In this document: piece by piece, positions 15,572 through 24,236 of the stretch | Layout of the letters: the number at the start of each line of letters is the position of its first letter | How positions within the stretch are numbered: the stretch's first letter is position 1 | NCBI GenBank assembly: GCA_017462915.1 | Contig: JAFTQG010000023.1 | Span: 1 to 49,476 of the forward strand | Direction: 5' to 3' | Source of the DNA: Prevotella sp. | GTDB taxonomy: Bacteria > Bacteroidota > Bacteroidia > Bacteroidales > Bacteroidaceae | DNA: 49,476 nucleotides | Position numbers and translations under genes: made by a program | The notes under the pieces: generated by a model | Databases searched by the model: none | Seen by the model: only the letters and a program-made list of their open reading frames with translations | Told to the model about the DNA's origin: nothing

Positions 15572-16306
15572 TCAATGCTTTTTTGCGATTATTGCTTTGA
15601 GTTTCTCTATTGTACCCCCTTTTTTATGAAGCATGGTATGACAATTAGAGCAGACCATTATAAAATCATTAGGTGCCACCTCGTGCTCTTTGTCAATTGA
15701 TGATAGTTCAATGATGTGATGTGCTTCAATGCAGTTTTTTCCAAGATCTCCATATATGGCTTGAAAATCGAAACCGCAGATTTCACAAAACAATCTTCCG
15801 GCATGAGCTTTCTTGAAATTATTTTTGGCTTCTTCTACAACTTTACGGTTGCGTTCAGACATCATATGGGTAACCTGCTTTCTACGCCCTTCCAAGTATG
15901 GAGATGGCGATAATTCTGACAGATATTTTTCATCTAATATCCAAAAAGTCCTATTAACGTTAGATGGATTCTTTCCTAAAATCATACAGTATTCGTTATA
16001 AGCATTTTCTAATTCTGGATAGAATCTATTTGTTTGTTTCAGTATACTTGAGATAGCAGGGTTAGTCTTTCGCCCATCTTTTTCAACATTGCTTTCATGT
16101 TTATATAAACTATTGTTTGCGTAACCAACAAAACGACTTGGTGCAAAATGGAATTGTCCGTTGATATTGTAGGCTACAAAAACTTTCCCTCTTGCAATAT
16201 ATTGAGCCATAGTGTCGTGAACATCTTGTATTTCACAACCAAGATAATCTTCTATTTTTTTCAGATTATCAATAATCTGTTTAATGTTTGATACAGTCTT
16301 AACCAT
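15572..16306 (-). CDS. HNH endonuclease
   Basis: This 244-residue protein has a C-terminal HNH nuclease domain: CEICGFDF...YG...CIEAHHI...N-D-F..VCSNCHTMLHKKGG, with both zinc CxxC knuckles and the catalytic HH pair intact. The N-terminal 140 residues are not recognised and may provide target recognition; a McrA-like or phage-restricting endonuclease is possible. The gene is visibly more AT-rich than its neighbours, which suggests separate acquisition. It sits between the resolvase-like gene (12 bases) and thioredoxin (10 bases) in the - strand operon. Confidence 0.85.
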   Translation of the reverse strand: MVKTVSNIKQIIDNLKKIEDYLGCEIQDVHDTMAQYIARGKVFVAYNINGQFHFAPSRFVGYANNSLYKHESNVEKDGRKTNPAISSILKQTNRFYPELENAYNEYCMILGKNPSNVNRTFWILDEKYLSELSPSPYLEGRRKQVTHMMSERNRKVVEEAKNNFKKAHAGRLFCEICGFDFQAIYGDLGKNCIEAHHIIELSSIDKEHEVAPNDFIMVCSNCHTMLHKKGGTIEKLKAIIAKKH

Positions 16307-16318
16307 GCTGTTACATTT

Positions 16319-16942
16319 TTATTCTTTATTCTTTTTCTTCAGCGGTCCGCTATGCGGTCCACGGTTCAGTGTGACACCATACTTGTTGAGTATACGGAAC
16401 ACAGAGCTTCTGCTCGTAAATCCGCTGAGGGCGAAGATGTCATCGATGCTGTGACCATCGTTATACATATTCACGATATTCTTCTCACGCTCCAGCTTTG
16501 ACAGAGCCTTGTCCGTCTTCTTTGGAGGTCTGATATTCTGTTGCAGATGGATAATGTGGGCGGATGCCTTGCGCAGCACGGCGCATTCCTCAGACAGCGA
16601 CCCTATCATCTGGATGACCTGTGACGGCTTAGTGTCGGGAAAAAGCTCGTCGAATGTATCGATGCGGTCCTTGATTGATATGATACGTACCACCTTCACA
16701 CGGCAGTATTCTATGAATGTCGCCAGTTCACGAGTGCCGCGCAGGGCATTGCTGAATTTTGACACCACCAGCTCGTCGCCACGTTCCAGGCTTGCTATAA
16801 GCTGCTTCCACATCGGGCGCAGCCTCTCATGTTCGGACAACTCCTCTATGACCTGCACACAGCCGTACTGCTGCATCCAAGCCTTTTCTTCTGAATAGTC
16901 TTCGCCATCAGCGGCGATAAAGATGTAACCTACTTTTGCCAT
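16319..16942 (-). CDS. Serine-recombinase-like protein lacking catalytic residues
   Basis: The overall layout of this 207-residue protein is that of a small resolvase: an N-terminal catalytic-type domain followed by a helix-turn-helix around residues 160-185 (IDDIFALSGFTSRSSVFRILNKYGV). At the active-site positions, resolvases have R8 and S10; here they are F8 and A10 (GYIFIAADG). The LDRLGRS motif is FSNALRG (residues 63-69), so the Asp and first Arg are also lost. It should not recombine DNA and may be a DNA-binding regulator. It is the first gene of the - strand cargo operon, next to a divergent promoter region that carries a repeated 10-mer. Confidence 0.8.
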   Translation of the reverse strand: MAKVGYIFIAADGEDYSEEKAWMQQYGCVQVIEELSEHERLRPMWKQLIASLERGDELVVSKFSNALRGTRELATFIEYCRVKVVRIISIKDRIDTFDELFPDTKPSQVIQMIGSLSEECAVLRKASAHIIHLQQNIRPPKKTDKALSKLEREKNIVNMYNDGHSIDDIFALSGFTSRSSVFRILNKYGVTLNRGPHSGPLKKKNKE

Positions 16943-16973
16943 ACTGTTGTACGATATTAAACGAATTATTGTG

Positions 16974-17042
16974 CCAACGAGAGCAGAGTAAAGCTTGCTT
17001 TGGCTATGCCGAGCGCAGCCAACAATGTCCCGAAGGTGAAAT
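16974..17042 (+). repeat. REP-like palindromic element R5
   Basis: It contains ACGAGAGCAGAG, a stem AGTAAAGC/GCTTTGGCT, then CTATGCCGAG and a CCGAAGGTG tail, and matches four other copies in the window by its flanks while the stem bases differ. It lies in the 5' leader of the - strand cargo operon, between its promoter and first gene, so it would be present in that transcript. Confidence 0.6.
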
Positions 17043-17048
17043 CAAGTG

Positions 17049-17056
17049 CAAAGGTA
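17049..17056 (-). promoter_or_regulatory. -7 box of the - strand cargo operon
   Basis: The - strand reads TACCTTTG, a perfect TAnnTTTG. No perfect -33 TTTG lies at 20 nt. Transcription would start near 17042 and read into the resolvase-like gene at 16942. Confidence 0.6.
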
Positions 17057-17093
17057 CATGATTTTTCTGAGAAATTATCATACTTGAAAGATA

Positions 17094-17157
17094 AATCAAA
17101 CTTTGAGACAAAAATTTCCATGTTTTCTTTCAGTTGATTTCATTGCAAATCAAACTC
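17094..17157. promoter_or_regulatory. Candidate operator: AATCAAACT motifs
   Basis: AATCAAACTT (17094-17103) and AATCAAACTC (17148-17157) lie between the divergent promoters; the second is preceded by GTTGATTT, making an imperfect dyad. The same 10-mer recurs as a perfect dyad at 45161-45190. A shared DNA-binding regulator is a reasonable inference. Confidence 0.5.
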
Positions 17158-17223
17158 GTAAGTATGATGCACAAATAAGATTAAACTTGTAATAAATATT
17201 GCATCAATGCCATTGAAATACAT

Positions 17224-17231
17224 TAACTTTG
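17224..17231 (+). promoter_or_regulatory. -7 box of the lipoprotein operon
   Basis: TAACTTTG, a perfect TAnnTTTG, lies 40 bases before ATG 17271. An ATTG at a 22-nt spacer could be a weak -33 box. Transcription would start near 17237. Confidence 0.6.
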
Positions 17232-17270
17232 CATCGTCAAATTCAAAATCAGACTCAAAAAGTTAATAGT

Positions 17271-18413
17271 ATGACATACAAAAATCAACATTGCAGGGGA
17301 TGTGTCATCCTTCATTGCAAGAAGCAGAGCCACCTTTCTGCAAAATCAAACTCAAATGACGGCATCAGACTTGCCGCATGTATTGCCACTGCGATTGCCG
17401 CACTCATGCTGACAGCGTGTTCAGACGGGAATGGCATGACATCGTTCCGTTCAAGTGATGAAGCCATCAGTGAATACCACGGATTTCTGACCAATCTCCG
17501 AAAGGACGACAATGTTTCCGTCCAGTCATTGGCCAAGGCCATCAGTGAATGGCGTGTGCTGAACGACTCTGTTGCCTCATGCCTGGCACGTGACACCGCC
17601 GGTTTCTCTCACTCATATCCATTTGCGGCATATCGTGAGATTAAGGACTCCATCCACATAGAACTGTGCCGTATGGCGATGTCCAGACAACGCAGTTACC
17701 GTGATCTGTTATACCTCAGGGAACAGACTTCTCCATACGTACATGATGAGGAGCTGCATCAGGCCATGAAAGAGGCACAGCCGTTCTTTGCGTCCCTGGA
17801 CAGCCTGCCTGTATATAATAAAGGTGGAAAACAGGCTGTGCTGAAGCGTTATCGGCTGTTCTTGCAGAAAGCCGTGAAGAAAGGCATCCACGGCAAGGAA
17901 GACCTGCGTGCCTTCATCATGGAGGAGCATCGTCACTTCAAGGCATTCCTGCAATACCTGCCGGATTTTGCCGACAGCAACATTGCCGACATAACAAGGA
18001 ATACCGAACAGTGCTGCGTACAGATACTCCGTGCCGCCGACCGCAAGGTAATCGGCTCTGCCGCTTCGCCCGTCGAAGAACTGTCCCATAAAGACGCGAT
18101 GATTTACCTCGCCATGCGCACAAACCTCCGCCTGCTCCGCAATGCGCAAGCGTCTGTCGAAGATTTGAAAAGCGGCAAAGTGAAGTCCGAGAATGTCTTA
18201 CATGCCTACCTGCTGATGATGGTGCAACCGTTCATGTCCATGGATGACCTCTCGGTAAGCGTCCTCTCAGAAAAGGACAAGAGTGACTACTACAAGTTAG
18301 CCGATGCCCTCCCGAAAGAGATGGACAATCTGACCAGACAACTTCACATGGATAAAAAGCGGACAGCAGATTTGCCCATGCTCATGATGAAGATTTACAT
18401 CACACGATTATAA
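17271..18413 (+). CDS. Putative lipoprotein
   Basis: Unrecognised 380-residue protein with a lipoprotein-type segment: a hydrophobic stretch AACIATAIAALMLTAC followed by SDG, giving an LTAC lipobox about 50 residues from the chosen start. That N-terminal extension is long and contains extra cysteines (HCRGCVILHCKK), so a later, non-ATG start is possible. An upstream TTG at 17229 lies on the promoter and is unlikely. The mature part is helical and charged. It begins a + strand run leading to the relaxase, so it may be an envelope component of the transfer system. Confidence 0.75.
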   Translation: MTYKNQHCRGCVILHCKKQSHLSAKSNSNDGIRLAACIATAIAALMLTACSDGNGMTSFRSSDEAISEYHGFLTNLRKDDNVSVQSLAKAISEWRVLNDSVASCLARDTAGFSHSYPFAAYREIKDSIHIELCRMAMSRQRSYRDLLYLREQTSPYVHDEELHQAMKEAQPFFASLDSLPVYNKGGKQAVLKRYRLFLQKAVKKGIHGKEDLRAFIMEEHRHFKAFLQYLPDFADSNIADITRNTEQCCVQILRAADRKVIGSAASPVEELSHKDAMIYLAMRTNLRLLRNAQASVEDLKSGKVKSENVLHAYLLMMVQPFMSMDDLSVSVLSEKDKSDYYKLADALPKEMDNLTRQLHMDKKRTADLPMLMMKIYITRL

Positions 18414-18436
18414 ACACCCCAACAAAGAATACGACT

Positions 18437-18883
18437 ATGTTAGAACAGTTTTGCGATGACTTCCTTGCCGTCGTGCCGTTGCAGTTGCCGGAACTGCTGG
18501 ACAAGCGCAGGATGGAGAAACCGATCAGGTATGACGACTATGCGCTCCTGACATTCACTTTGAACAATCCCTGTTCAATAGAGGATGTGATGGACATCCT
18601 CGAAGACGAGATGGAGATGATAATCCTCTATCACCACATCCCAAGCTGTCAGACCGAGTTCGGGCACAGCTGCTGCGCCTATTCCAATCCGGCCTTCGGA
18701 CGGATGTTCAAGGTCAATGCCGCCACCAATGAACGGGGCGCAATATGCCAGATAAAAGTGACCGTCTATGAGTCGCTGGAATACATGTCGGCCGATGTCT
18801 GTCTTGATCTTGACCTGCACTGCAAAAACGGATTTTTCAAATACATGAAACCAAAGGAGGAAGTCCTGCTTGACTTCATCTGA
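18437..18883 (+). CDS. Hypothetical protein
   Basis: Unrecognised 148-residue soluble protein with conserved-looking Cys and His residues (YHHIPSCQTEFGHSCCAYS), which might bind metal. It starts 23 bases after the lipoprotein stop and is in the same operon. No domain can be named. Confidence 0.65.
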   Translation: MLEQFCDDFLAVVPLQLPELLDKRRMEKPIRYDDYALLTFTLNNPCSIEDVMDILEDEMEMIILYHHIPSCQTEFGHSCCAYSNPAFGRMFKVNAATNERGAICQIKVTVYESLEYMSADVCLDLDLHCKNGFFKYMKPKEEVLLDFI

Positions 18884-18984
18884 TTGTCTTATCCGTCTTA
18901 TGACAGTCCTGTTATATGTTGTAATGATGTATCGTACCAATCACATTTACGACGTCCGTATCATCACATTCTCCTGACAAAACA

Positions 18985-19374
18985 ATGAAGGAAACACTGT
19001 ACATGAAGATTATCCATCTTCTTGACCGTCACCGTACCTGGCTTGAAATTGTCAGCATAAACACTGTCCGGAAGCACACGGTCATCAAGAACGGCAGAAT
19101 GACCGACATCCTGTGCCGTGTGCTTGCGGTCAAGGCCGTGCACCACCACTTTCCTTATACGAGAGGCCAGGTGTGGCAGATAGCCGAGTACGACATGGAA
19201 CAGGCAATAAAGAGCCTTCGGCGGGCGGATGAAGCATTCCGTCAGAGAGCAGCCAAGGGAGAACTGACATTGGAGGATGTGGAGCGTATCATATCAACCG
19301 CCACACACGGTGTCGTCACTCCCGACCTCAGCCCATTACCGTTATATACATGCTATACATATTATGACAAGTAA
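18985..19374 (+). CDS. Hypothetical protein
   Basis: Unrecognised 129-residue soluble basic protein beginning MKETLYMKIIHLLDRHRTW. A second Met at residue 7 is an alternative start. Its 3' end overlaps the start of the next gene by 11 bases, which implies coupled translation. The 100 bases before it contain no other gene. Confidence 0.6.
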   Translation: MKETLYMKIIHLLDRHRTWLEIVSINTVRKHTVIKNGRMTDILCRVLAVKAVHHHFPYTRGQVWQIAEYDMEQAIKSLRRADEAFRQRAAKGELTLEDVERIISTATHGVVTPDLSPLPLYTCYTYYDK

Positions 19375-19858
19375 AATACTGTTTATCATCATGATGTCGG
19401 CATTCTTTCTCGTGCCGCTGTTTCTGTACAGAAGTCACAAGAACTTCATGACAAAGTTCTGTCTGCGGATGACCGCGCTTGTGGCAGCAAGGAAGCTATA
19501 CCGTCAGGTACTCCTTATCCTTTTGTATGTATTCCACTTCCTCCATCTGTGTGTACACTATAATGATGCCGGTGTCGTAGGCTCCACCATAGCCTTTACC
19601 ATATTCTATGTGTTCATGGATGTGGACAAGTGGCTTCACCGCCTACACGATGACCGCAGATGCTTCTTTACCGCTGCACTGTCGGCTGTGGTGTTTGCCT
19701 TCACTCCCTATCTGTTCACGCTGGCGGTCACCGTGTCCTTTGTCCTTTTGGCGGCATTATTCTATCCCTCATGTTCCATCCTGTCACTGTGGGACAACAG
19801 GGATGACCGCAAGGTGCTTGTAGAAGACAAAGACATACTCGTCGAATATTACTATTAA
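19364..19858 (+). CDS. Integral membrane protein
   Basis: This 164-residue protein has about four hydrophobic helices (starting ILFIIMMSAFFLVPLFLY, then LLILLYVFHFLHL, IAFTIFYVFMDV, and a long C-terminal pair) and an acidic tail. I start it at ATG 19364, inside the end of the previous gene, because the upstream part of the frame (19277 onward) only shadows that gene. No family is recognised. Confidence 0.65.
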   Translation: MTSKILFIIMMSAFFLVPLFLYRSHKNFMTKFCLRMTALVAARKLYRQVLLILLYVFHFLHLCVHYNDAGVVGSTIAFTIFYVFMDVDKWLHRLHDDRRCFFTAALSAVVFAFTPYLFTLAVTVSFVLLAALFYPSCSILSLWDNRDDRKVLVEDKDILVEYYY

Positions 19859-19937
19859 GTATCACCTGTATCGTGCCGGTTCTGTTGTACAATGGCCCCG
19901 GCAATAAAAATAGTATTCACCAAACAGATTACCCAAA

Positions 19938-20822
19938 ATGAAGAAACAGAAAAATAGAACGTGTTCCGGCAGGATGTCCGAACAGATGGCATTGCTGGAG
20001 TTCCTGAAAGAGCGGTCCGGGGGACGGCAGTCAAAACTTGAGGCCTATCTTGACCTTGTGGACAAGGCTTCCGTACAGTATATTCCCAAGGACTTGTGTA
20101 GGCAGGAGTTCACCTTGTCGGACGGGCAATTCGTTATCACCATTACCGAACTTGCCGAGTGCTGGCATTGGCATCGTGCCACTGTCCGCACATTTATCGA
20201 GCAGCTGGAGAAGATGGGACAGATAGCTGTCACCCGTCTTACGAAGAGCCAGATAATCACCATACCTTCATTGGCTGAGGCTCCTGCCGCTTCTCCGATT
20301 GACACCGCCATGGCTGAGTTCCGTCATAAGATGCGTACCGCATTGGACGGATGGCGGAACGGCAATCTATCCGCTTCCGCCTGTGCCTCGGAATGTGAGA
20401 ATCTCTATGAGCAAGCCACGGAAGACATTGCCGCAGTCTTGCATAATATTGATAATGGCAATGCACCCGGCAAAGTGCCATGCGGAGGCAGTATTCCCGA
20501 ATCTGTTGAGCGTGCCCTTTGCATGACCGCACTGTCCGCTGTCATCGAAACGACCTTCCATCAGGTTCTCGGACAAGGTACGGAACAGTCCAAAGCTACC
20601 TCTCTTCTTTCCTTCTTTTATAAAGACCTGGGCGGAGAATGGATCTCGTTCATAGAGGCGGCGAAAGCAATCTCCGAGCTGGCTTTAGATGGCAATTCAC
20701 CTGCCTTGCTGCAGGAAAGCGCAGCCGTCAAGTCGCAGTTCCAGTTGCTTTGCAGGCCGTTCCTCGCCGTTATAGCTAACTGGGAGGTTCCCGTACTGTC
20801 TAAAGAGAGTTCCAACCTCTAA
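19938..20822 (+). CDS. Winged-helix-like DNA-binding protein upstream of relaxase
   Basis: Residues about 60-115 of this 294-residue protein (FTLSDGQFVITITELAECWHWHRATVRTFIEQLEKMGQIAVTR) look like a winged helix-turn-helix of the type used in replication initiators and mobilisation regulators. The rest is helical and unrecognised. It sits directly before the candidate oriT and relaxase gene, a usual place for an accessory protein that binds oriT or controls the relaxase. The function is inferred from position and the HTH. Confidence 0.6.
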   Translation: MKKQKNRTCSGRMSEQMALLEFLKERSGGRQSKLEAYLDLVDKASVQYIPKDLCRQEFTLSDGQFVITITELAECWHWHRATVRTFIEQLEKMGQIAVTRLTKSQIITIPSLAEAPAASPIDTAMAEFRHKMRTALDGWRNGNLSASACASECENLYEQATEDIAAVLHNIDNGNAPGKVPCGGSIPESVERALCMTALSAVIETTFHQVLGQGTEQSKATSLLSFFYKDLGGEWISFIEAAKAISELALDGNSPALLQESAAVKSQFQLLCRPFLAVIANWEVPVLSKESSNL

Positions 20823-20892
20823 TATCCACCGTACAATACTTTTTCTTTTCCACCGGCACCGTGTCTCACACGACTGCCATTGCTGTAAAACA

Positions 20893-20966
20893 ATCGGGCT
20901 TGCCCGGTGGTCGGAAATGAGGGGAGGCAGGTAGCCTAATACCCCTTGTGGCCTCCGACCATCGGG
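20893..20966. other. Candidate origin of transfer (oriT)
   Basis: An intergenic, palindrome-rich stretch lies between the winged-helix gene and the MobV relaxase. It has CGGGCTTGCCCG (20895-20906) and a long inverted repeat CCCGGTGGTCGGA/TCCGACCATCGGG (20903-20915/20954-20966, one G-T pair) with GGC...GCC and GGGG...CCCC inside. Mobilisation origins in this group usually lie just upstream of the relaxase gene. The nick site is not identified. Confidence 0.5.
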
Positions 20967-21030
20967 AGGCTGTCCGAGCAAGCAGCAAGCTGGGGACAGA
21001 GGAGTTGTGTACATAAAAAGATTAAAGGAT

Positions 21031-22482
21031 ATGGCATCAGCAAAACAGGTAATGGATTTCCGCCCGTCAAAGGGAATTACCACCGCACAGAGCAACGAGC
21101 ACCAGCGCCGCTGGACGGAAAATGGCTGGCAATCGGCAGTAGCGCAGGGCAACTACGACCGTAGCCGTGAACGGCTCAACTTCGAGATTCGTAACGGCAA
21201 GGTCTGTCCCGTTGACAAGAGCCGCAGCATCCCGGAACGCATGTCTGAGATTCTGCGGGACCGTGGAATCAAAGACCCTAACGAAGGACTGGAAGAGCCA
21301 CGCTTCCGCACTGTGGCCAATTTCATCTTCGGTGGCTCACGCGAACGAATGACAGAACTGGCATTTGGCGACCAGAAGGTGGATCTGACACACGGAGCGG
21401 ACAATTCACATCTTCACCGTTGTAAGGATATTGAGGATTGGGCAAAGGATGTTTACCGCTTTGTTGCGGATAAATATGGTGAGGAGAATATCGTGGCTTT
21501 CATTGCACATCTGGACGAAACCAATCCGCACGTCCACTGCACCCTCTTGCCAATCAAAGACGGCAGGTTTGCGTACAAGCAGATATTTGCCGGCAAGGAC
21601 AAATATGAATTTTCTGCCAGGATGAAAGCCCTGCACAGTGAGTTCGCGGAGGTAAACCAGCGTTGGGGCATGGAACGTGGCACTTCCGTTTCAGAGACTG
21701 GCGCACGTCACCGCACCACCGAAGAATACCGCCGCCAACTGTCAGAGCAGTGTACTACCATTGAGCAGACTATCACCGCACATCAGCGGACACTCGTATC
21801 GCTCCAGTCGGACATCCGTCTGGCAGAGCGGAGAGTAAAAGGTCTCACTTCTATGGTGGGCAACCTCTTGCAGGAGAAAGCGGAGAAGGAGGCGGCACTT
21901 GCCGAACTGCACAGGCAGATTCTTGCGGGTCACGACAATCCTGATGCACTCCGTCAGCAAGTCAACCAACTGGAGAAGGAACTTTCCTCTATCCGGACGA
22001 AACTGGACGACAAGCAGGAGAAACTCTCCGAGGCTGACCGCAAGCTCGACGCTCTGCGTGAGGAGATGACAGCCATACAGGAACGCACGGAAGAACTGCG
22101 GCAGGAGGCATACAAATACTCCGGTACTATCCAGAAGGGTGCGGACATCCTGCTGAAGAATGCCCTCTTGGAAAACATGGTCAGCGAGTTCTCTGAACGT
22201 GCGGCACAGCTTTCCGACGAGGGAAAGAACGTGTTTGACGGTTCACTGCTGCAGGCCTTTGCGGAGAATGGCACGGAGGTGATGTACTGTGCCACGCTTC
22301 TCTTCCTCGGCTATGTCGATGATGCCACCACCTTTGCCGAAGGGCATGGCGGCGGAGGCAGTTCGTCCGACCTCAAATGGGGACGTGACGATGACGAGGA
22401 TGAACGTGCGTGGGCTCGCCGCTGTATGATGAAAGCAGCACGCATGATGTGTCCCTCTTCCGGCAAAAAGAAGAAGCGGTAA
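21031..22482 (+). CDS. MobV-family relaxase (Mob/Pre)
   Basis: This 484-residue relaxase nicks DNA at oriT and pilots the transferred strand. The N-terminal part carries the family motifs: SNEHQRRWTENG near the start, and the metal-binding HxDExxPHxH site as AHLDETNPHVHCTLLPI, followed by KYEFSARMKALHSEF. The C-terminal half is a long coiled coil (about residues 250-400). ATG 21031 is chosen; an in-frame GTG at 21007 is less likely. It is preceded by the candidate oriT and followed by an OmpA-like gene. Confidence 0.92.
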   Translation: MASAKQVMDFRPSKGITTAQSNEHQRRWTENGWQSAVAQGNYDRSRERLNFEIRNGKVCPVDKSRSIPERMSEILRDRGIKDPNEGLEEPRFRTVANFIFGGSRERMTELAFGDQKVDLTHGADNSHLHRCKDIEDWAKDVYRFVADKYGEENIVAFIAHLDETNPHVHCTLLPIKDGRFAYKQIFAGKDKYEFSARMKALHSEFAEVNQRWGMERGTSVSETGARHRTTEEYRRQLSEQCTTIEQTITAHQRTLVSLQSDIRLAERRVKGLTSMVGNLLQEKAEKEAALAELHRQILAGHDNPDALRQQVNQLEKELSSIRTKLDDKQEKLSEADRKLDALREEMTAIQERTEELRQEAYKYSGTIQKGADILLKNALLENMVSEFSERAAQLSDEGKNVFDGSLLQAFAENGTEVMYCATLLFLGYVDDATTFAEGHGGGGSSSDLKWGRDDDEDERAWARRCMMKAARMMCPSSGKKKKR

Positions 22483-22535
22483 GCGACACTTCCCATATCA
22501 CCTGTTATAGTATTCACCAGATTAAATTGAACAAC

Positions 22536-23948
22536 ATGAGAAAAATATTTTTCCTATCCCTTGGCTTCGCTCTGTCATTAGGCACGCAAGCTAAAGACTG
22601 TCACCACATGGCGGACACCACCACTATTGTACGCAGGCTTGCGGCAGACGGGATGCTGCGTCCGCTAAAACCCACTTATATGAAAGGGACATTGGTCGCT
22701 TCACCTTGGACAGACAACTGGTTCATACAAGCGGCAGGAGGCACGACTGTATTCCTCGGCACTCCGCTCGGATGCAATGACCTTTTCGGCCGCATGAAAC
22801 CGACATTCTCCGTGTCACTCGGCAAATGGTTTACGCCCTCAGTCGGTGGCCGTCTCAACTATGGAGGTATTCAGTTCAACGACTGCGACAACCAGTCACA
22901 GGACTATCAGTACCTCCGTGCAGACTTTATGTGGAATGTCCTGGGCAATCTCTATGAGGACGATGTCCACTCCTTTGCCCGATGGAGCGTCATTCCCTAC
23001 GTCGGTATCGGTATGCTGCACAACAAGGACAACGGGCATAAGCCCTTTGCCATATCCTACGGCATACAGGGGCAGTATCATTTATCCCGACGCATCGCCG
23101 TCACGGCAGAGATTGGCAACATGACTACCATGCAGGACTTTGACGGTTATGGCAATGCGCACCGCCTCGGAGACCATCTGTTGTCAGCATCCCTCGGTCT
23201 GTCTGTCCACATCGGCAAGTCGGGATGGAAGCGTGCCGTTGACGCACGTCCCTACATTGCTCAGAATGAATGGTTGTCGGCTTATGCCACATCCTTGTCT
23301 GACAAAAACTGTCTCTATCATGCACAACATGAGCGGGACCGTCAGACATTGAATCAACTGCGCAAGATACTTGCCATCGAGGGACTTTTGGACAAATATG
23401 ACCACCTGTTCTCGGACGATGCCGCTTCCATAACCGCCAACGGATATCCGCGCAACGATTACAGCGGCCTTAACTCCCTCCGTGCGAGGATGAGAGGCAG
23501 AAATGGCAATGGGCAAAATCCGAAAGTCATGGAATCCACCTCTTATACAGAAAAATGTGGCAGCGGTATCGAGGAATCAGACGGGAATTATCTGTCGCTT
23601 ATTCAAACAGGAAAGGCTTGCATCGGTGCGCCTGTCTATTTCTTCTTTGAACTGGGGGCTGACCGGCTGCTGAACAAATCCCAGCTTGTCAACCTTGATG
23701 AAGTGGCACGCATCGCCAAGAAATACGGCTTAATGGTTAAGGTTGTCGGTGCCGCAGACAGTGCTACAGGCAATGAAACTATAAATGACAATCTCAGCCG
23801 TTCCCGCGCCGATTACATAGCATCGGAACTGATAAAACGTGGTATGGAGAACGGCACTGTCACCAAAGGTTATGACGGGGGGATTGACGATTACTCTCCA
23901 AATGAGGCGAACCGCCATACCAGAATAATGCTGTATTTCAGGCAATAA
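22536..23948 (+). CDS. OmpA-like outer-membrane protein
   Basis: This 470-residue exported protein has a signal peptide MRKIFFLSLGFALSLGTQA. The middle resembles a beta-barrel with alternating aromatic strands (WFTPSVGGRLNYGG, WSVIPYVGIGML, YGIQGQYHLSRRIAV). The C-terminal 110 residues form an OmpA peptidoglycan-binding domain (YFFFELGADRLL, VVGAADSATGNETINDNLSRSRADYI, ANRHTRIMLYF). The start is ATG 22536, which gives the signal peptide; an upstream start would overlap the relaxase. An element-encoded OmpA-like protein near a relaxase could act in surface exclusion or mating-pair contact, which is inference. A terminator follows. Confidence 0.85.
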   Translation: MRKIFFLSLGFALSLGTQAKDCHHMADTTTIVRRLAADGMLRPLKPTYMKGTLVASPWTDNWFIQAAGGTTVFLGTPLGCNDLFGRMKPTFSVSLGKWFTPSVGGRLNYGGIQFNDCDNQSQDYQYLRADFMWNVLGNLYEDDVHSFARWSVIPYVGIGMLHNKDNGHKPFAISYGIQGQYHLSRRIAVTAEIGNMTTMQDFDGYGNAHRLGDHLLSASLGLSVHIGKSGWKRAVDARPYIAQNEWLSAYATSLSDKNCLYHAQHERDRQTLNQLRKILAIEGLLDKYDHLFSDDAASITANGYPRNDYSGLNSLRARMRGRNGNGQNPKVMESTSYTEKCGSGIEESDGNYLSLIQTGKACIGAPVYFFFELGADRLLNKSQLVNLDEVARIAKKYGLMVKVVGAADSATGNETINDNLSRSRADYIASELIKRGMENGTVTKGYDGGIDDYSPNEANRHTRIMLYFRQ

Positions 23949-24012
23949 TCAGAGAAAACGTAAAAGCAACAAGCAAGAGCATTAAAACTTTTTTTCATCG
24001 GTAAAACGAAAC

Positions 24013-24050
24013 AGGAGGACTTGTCCGTGACGGATAGGTCCTTCTTATTT
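24013..24050 (+). terminator. Terminator after the OmpA-like gene
   Basis: AGGAGGAC-TTGTCC pairs with GGATAG-GTCCTTCT across a GTGAC loop, then TTATTTC. It lies 65 bases after the stop at 23948. Confidence 0.65.
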
Positions 24051-24099
24051 CTGCTTGTAGTAGTTTTGTATTGAACAAGTATGAAATTAACCTGTTTTA

Positions 24100-24236
24100 A
24101 TACCGATATTTTTCAAATATTTCGGTATCCCTATATTGGATAGTAATGTCTATGACTTCTTTCTCAAATATCTCAACGTGCTGTTCAAAAAATCACTCTT
24201 GTTCACAAATTTTGAACATAAGGACAGTTTTGAACA
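24100..24236. promoter_or_regulatory. Nested dyads: candidate protein-binding array
   Basis: An inverted repeat ATACCGA/TCGGTAT (24100-24106/24122-24128, with an AT-rich inner stem) is followed by four TGTTCA-type half-sites in nested symmetry: TGTTCA 24182-24187 and 24200-24205, TGAACA 24213-24218 and 24231-24236. The inner and outer pairs share one centre near 24209. A further TGAACA lies at 24072-24077. No gene is present between 23949 and 24686; this stretch looks regulatory. Confidence 0.55.
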
